In this document: one piece after another, positions 54,322 to 57,083 of the stretch
Layout of the letters: every line of letters begins with the position of its first letter
Numbering within the stretch: position 1 is the stretch's first letter
Source: JANXDG01 sp964521665
GTDB taxonomy: Bacteria > Elusimicrobiota > Endomicrobiia > DTEH01
Direction of reading: 5' to 3'
DNA length: 57,083 nt
Assembly: GCA_964521665.1 (NCBI GenBank)
Contig: CAZFSG010000002.1
Span: 1-57,083 of the forward strand
Notes under the pieces: generated by a model
The model's database searches: none
Told to the model about the DNA's origin: nothing
Seen by the model: the letters and a program-made list of their open reading frames with translations, nothing else
Made by a program: the position numbers and the translations under genes

Positions 54322-55641
54322 TTAAAATTTTGTTTCTACAGAAAACAAAATTTTTGTTGCAGGATCACCTTTAGGTTTATCAAAATATGCATTTCTTACC
54401 GGATTAAAAATAGAATATGAAAACTTTGTTATTAACAACTCTGAGATCTTATATTTTGCTGAGACTCCGTATTCAAGACCGATAGCTTTTTTAGCACCTA
54501 ATGTTTTTTCAGTAGATGACGGGTCAGGTTTATTATCAGGCGCTTCTGGAGAAGAAAATAAATAATACTCTAATCCACAATAAAGTTTTCTTAATGGGTT
54601 AACATTAAGCTCTAACCCTAAAACAAAAACGCCTGAATATCCATCAGGTAAATCAAAAAATATTGTCCTTGAGTTAGCTTTTGCAAACTCGCCAAACCCA
54701 TAAAGCTCTGTATAGTTATATACTTTAGTAAATGTTGGAGAAAAAACTGAGGTTTCTGTCCCTCCTGAAGACAATAGCCACACCATCCCTGCAACAGATT
54801 CGCCTAAGAATTTATTTTTACCTTTTACCTTGCCACGGAAATACCATAAACTGCCAGTATAATTTTCATTAGTAGACAACTTTTTTCCTTGCTGTATTAC
54901 ATATTCAAAAATATAGTCAAAATTTTTTTGTTCTTGTTTAACAAAAAATTCATAATAGACTTTTTTGTTGTTTTTTATTTCATCATTTTCAATAACATAA
55001 TTTATCCCAAAATCATAACCAGAATAAAACTTACTTCCTAGTAAAAAACTGTATAAATCAAACTTACTTCCATCTTGAGAACCAAAAACAGAATTTATTC
55101 TTGCAACTAAACTATTTATATAAAAATATTTACTAAAAACAAAATCTATTGAAACACCATCATAACCTATTTTGTTATCACCAACAACTAACCCTTCAAC
55201 AAACTCTTTTCTTTGTCTACCAAATACAACTTCTAACAAAATACCTTCTACTGAAAATTTTATATATGGTATAGGAAAAATATCAACTACATATTTATAT
55301 TTTGCATAACATTCTGTTATCCAGGGCAAAAATTCAATATTTGGATAAGGTATATTTTTTTCCCAACTATACAGTTTTGTTGATGACGATACTATTTTTC
55401 CAAACTCACCTAAAGAACACACCCCCGTTTTAAATTCAAGATTATCAATTTGTGTTTTTAGTTCTATATTAAGATTTGAATAAATCTTTGTCACATTATC
55501 AGTAGATGTAGAGAAGTCAAAATCAAGATTTGAATAGTTATTATATGACATTTTATAATATGTATCAAGATATAATTTTGTGCCTGAAAAAGATATCTGA
55601 TTAAAAAGTATAAAAAAAGAAATTATTATTATTATTTTCAT
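54322..55641 (-). CDS. Outer-membrane beta-barrel protein, unknown family
   Basis: This 439-aa protein has a cleavable-looking signal (IIIIISFFILFNQISFSG) and many alternating beta strands rich in Tyr and Phe. It ends KILFSVETKF with the C-terminal Phe expected of barrel proteins. Segments such as VVFGRQRKEF and GVSIDFVFSKYF resemble porin-like or export-channel strands, but I recognise no named family. It starts 11 bases after the upstream barrel gene, so the two are probably made together. Confidence 0.65.
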   Translation of the reverse strand: MKIIIIISFFILFNQISFSGTKLYLDTYYKMSYNNYSNLDFDFSTSTDNVTKIYSNLNIELKTQIDNLEFKTGVCSLGEFGKIVSSSTKLYSWEKNIPYPNIEFLPWITECYAKYKYVVDIFPIPYIKFSVEGILLEVVFGRQRKEFVEGLVVGDNKIGYDGVSIDFVFSKYFYINSLVARINSVFGSQDGSKFDLYSFLLGSKFYSGYDFGINYVIENDEIKNNKKVYYEFFVKQEQKNFDYIFEYVIQQGKKLSTNENYTGSLWYFRGKVKGKNKFLGESVAGMVWLLSSGGTETSVFSPTFTKVYNYTELYGFGEFAKANSRTIFFDLPDGYSGVFVLGLELNVNPLRKLYCGLEYYLFSSPEAPDNKPDPSSTEKTLGAKKAIGLEYGVSAKYKISELLITKFSYSIFNPVRNAYFDKPKGDPATKILFSVETKF

Positions 55642-55652
55642 TTGTTCTAAAA

Positions 55653-57083
55653 TCAGAATTTATATACTACACTAATTTGTGAAAACAAGGTTTCAGGAAC
55701 ACCGCTTATAATATATGTCCCAGTAAACAACACATTTTGTCTTATTACAAAATCTAATATCACTTTGTCTTTTATTTTTGTTCTTGCACCAAATGAAACA
55801 TTTGTAGTATATCCTGCAACATTATCATTTCTTGTTTCTTTCTCAGTTATGTTTGACAAAGGAAATTGTGTCCCATTCCAACCGCCATAGTCAGGATCTA
55901 CAACTTTGATATTTTCCATTGCTGAGACAACTTTGTTTATTCCACTTGATAAAGACAAAAAATTTGTTATTTTATATTCGCAAGCAAGATAAAATGGAAT
56001 ATTTATTCTGTTAGATTCGTATTTATATTCTTGATCCACTCCTTTGCGATCTATTAACATTTGTCTCCTTTTCTCATTTATATTAACAGAATCAACAAAA
56101 ATGTTTGTCCCTATAATAAAAAGTATCTTAGGCGTAAGGTAAAGATTTGTAGCAGCACCTATAGTTAAAAAACTTCTTACATAATTCTGTTCCCTTTTAT
56201 AATATACATCTCTGTCAGTAGAGACAAATTGGTTATCAAGGTTTGTATCAGTTTTTCTTAAAAACTCATTTGATAAATCTGTATAGTAGTAATCAAAAAT
56301 TGTTACAATAGAAACATTTTTATTTTTTTCATATATACCACGTAGTGTAACCTCAGGTGTTAAACTTCCCTTTGTTGTAAACGAATAATCATCATTTATA
56401 ACAAATTTTTCACCATTGTAAACTTCGTCAATATATCTATTGTTAACATTATGTATCCCTAAATTTATGATAATATCAAAAGTGTTAAAAAAATAAAAAT
56501 TTGACAGTCTTGTACTTAACATCAACCATATTTCTGAAGAACGTAGTTCTTCAGTATATTTTACATCATTCACTGCTGTAGCAGGTTGAGTAACACTACT
56601 TTCAGTTTTATATGACGAATTTGATGCATAAAAAACAGATAATCCCAATGGTATTGACAAAATTTTATCACTACCAAAGAAAATGTCAAACTTGTTATAA
56701 AGTTTTAAAGGGAGCATAGAAGTACCCGCAGGTGAATTTTCTACAGCAGAAACATCAGAACTTACTGCTTGTTGCCCAGCAGAAGACACCAACCCCCAAT
56801 AAGGCCTACCAAAAAACAATCCTATAGTTCCTGGTAATACAAAATCTATTTTTTGGGAGATACCACCCCATTGGTTGTCTATTGAAAGGTTTCCATTAAC
56901 ATTGGGTTGAGAAGTTGACCCATTAGCAGTGCCAACTTCTGCCCAAATTTGATTCGGATAATTAACAATTTCGTAAGGATTTAACCATATCAATGTATCG
57001 TCTTCTTTTAACATCCAAAACGGTACACCTAATGACGAAACTCTACTCCATGTCGCAAAAGATTGTAGATAAAATACTGTTAG
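55653..57083 (-). CDS. Outer-membrane beta-barrel protein, unknown family (5' end beyond window)
   Basis: The frame stays open from the right window edge (LTVFYLQSFATWSRVSSLG), so the ATG at 57014 is internal and the true start is outside. 476 residues are visible. SRVSSLGVP followed by DTLIWLNPYEIVNYPNQI looks like the opening of a FadL/porin-like family in which the mature N-terminus carries a D..I..NP motif. Many strands follow, with a C-terminal ISVVYKF ending in Phe. No family is certain. Confidence 0.65.
   Translation of the reverse strand, partial: LTVFYLQSFATWSRVSSLGVPFWMLKEDDTLIWLNPYEIVNYPNQIWAEVGTANGSTSQPNVNGNLSIDNQWGGISQKIDFVLPGTIGLFFGRPYWGLVSSAGQQAVSSDVSAVENSPAGTSMLPLKLYNKFDIFFGSDKILSIPLGLSVFYASNSSYKTESSVTQPATAVNDVKYTEELRSSEIWLMLSTRLSNFYFFNTFDIIINLGIHNVNNRYIDEVYNGEKFVINDDYSFTTKGSLTPEVTLRGIYEKNKNVSIVTIFDYYYTDLSNEFLRKTDTNLDNQFVSTDRDVYYKREQNYVRSFLTIGAATNLYLTPKILFIIGTNIFVDSVNINEKRRQMLIDRKGVDQEYKYESNRINIPFYLACEYKITNFLSLSSGINKVVSAMENIKVVDPDYGGWNGTQFPLSNITEKETRNDNVAGYTTNVSFGARTKIKDKVILDFVIRQNVLFTGTYIISGVPETLFSQISVVYKF

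Noticed and set aside
1..57083. Alternative genetic code (TGA recoded)
   Set aside because: Several ATGA overlaps use TGA as a genuine stop, and conserved Trp positions are TGG.

Overview
This is 57 kb of a strongly AT-rich bacterial scaffold. It uses the standard code: TGA works as a stop and Trp is TGG. Two 100-base N runs mark assembly joins, so it is probably a draft or metagenome-derived scaffold. Outer-membrane barrel proteins, a TamB-like protein, PBP1A, MotB/OmpA proteins and PilT indicate a diderm (Gram-negative-type) cell with peptidoglycan. I cannot place the phylum. Divergent sequences, AT richness and palindromic GTAGCCGC...GCGGCTAC repeats suggest an uncultivated lineage, but this is only an impression.

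Layout. Positions 1-21.7 kb are nearly all plus strand: an MBL hydrolase, tRNA-Leu (minus), yggS-proC, a HAD phosphatase, DUF3006 plus a ComEC-like MBL protein, mnmA, PIN-PhoH, a PHP phosphatase, clpC, tamB-like, panD, an unusual nuclease-GAF-GGDEF fusion, a membrane metallopeptidase, a polyprenol/diacylglycerol kinase, an ABC ATPase, queH and aroD. From 48.2 kb down to 21.9 kb almost everything is on the minus strand with overlaps or very short gaps. In transcription order this is: sugar nucleotidyltransferase/pseudo-mutase, cutA, def, fmt, DUF116 and hemW; then a motor module (FliF-FliG fusion, MotA, two MotB-like proteins), a histidine kinase, an amidase and murI; then queD-queC-queE, SAM hydrolase, an rRNA methyltransferase and queF; then murC-murB-ddl-ftsQ-ftsA-ftsZ, pilT and a YfiH-type protein. 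PBP1A (plus) is at 48.2-50.3 kb. Beyond it, on the minus strand, lie a stand-alone double-ACT protein, a solo Cas6-like RAMP, a GH57 glycosidase and two outer-membrane proteins, the last of which runs off the right edge.

How the genes work together. The long minus-strand block joins envelope growth and division (MurI, amidase, MurC/B, Ddl, FtsQ/A/Z) to an ion-driven motor. That motor's rotor-like component fuses a minimal FliF periplasmic domain to FliG. Its stator has two different MotB subunits, one with the proton-binding Asp and one with Asn instead. No other flagellar gene is in the window. QueC, QueD, QueE, QueF and QueH supply much of queuosine synthesis, and MnmA adds another tRNA modification.

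The strongest candidates for something undescribed are (1) this FliF-FliG/MotA/MotB/MotB* module and (2) a Cas4/AddB-like Fe-S PD-(D/E)XK nuclease fused to a GAF sensor and an apparently active diguanylate cyclase. Three plus-strand genes carry a -1 frameshift, each repaired by one extra A in a poly-A run. Sequence error is the simplest explanation.
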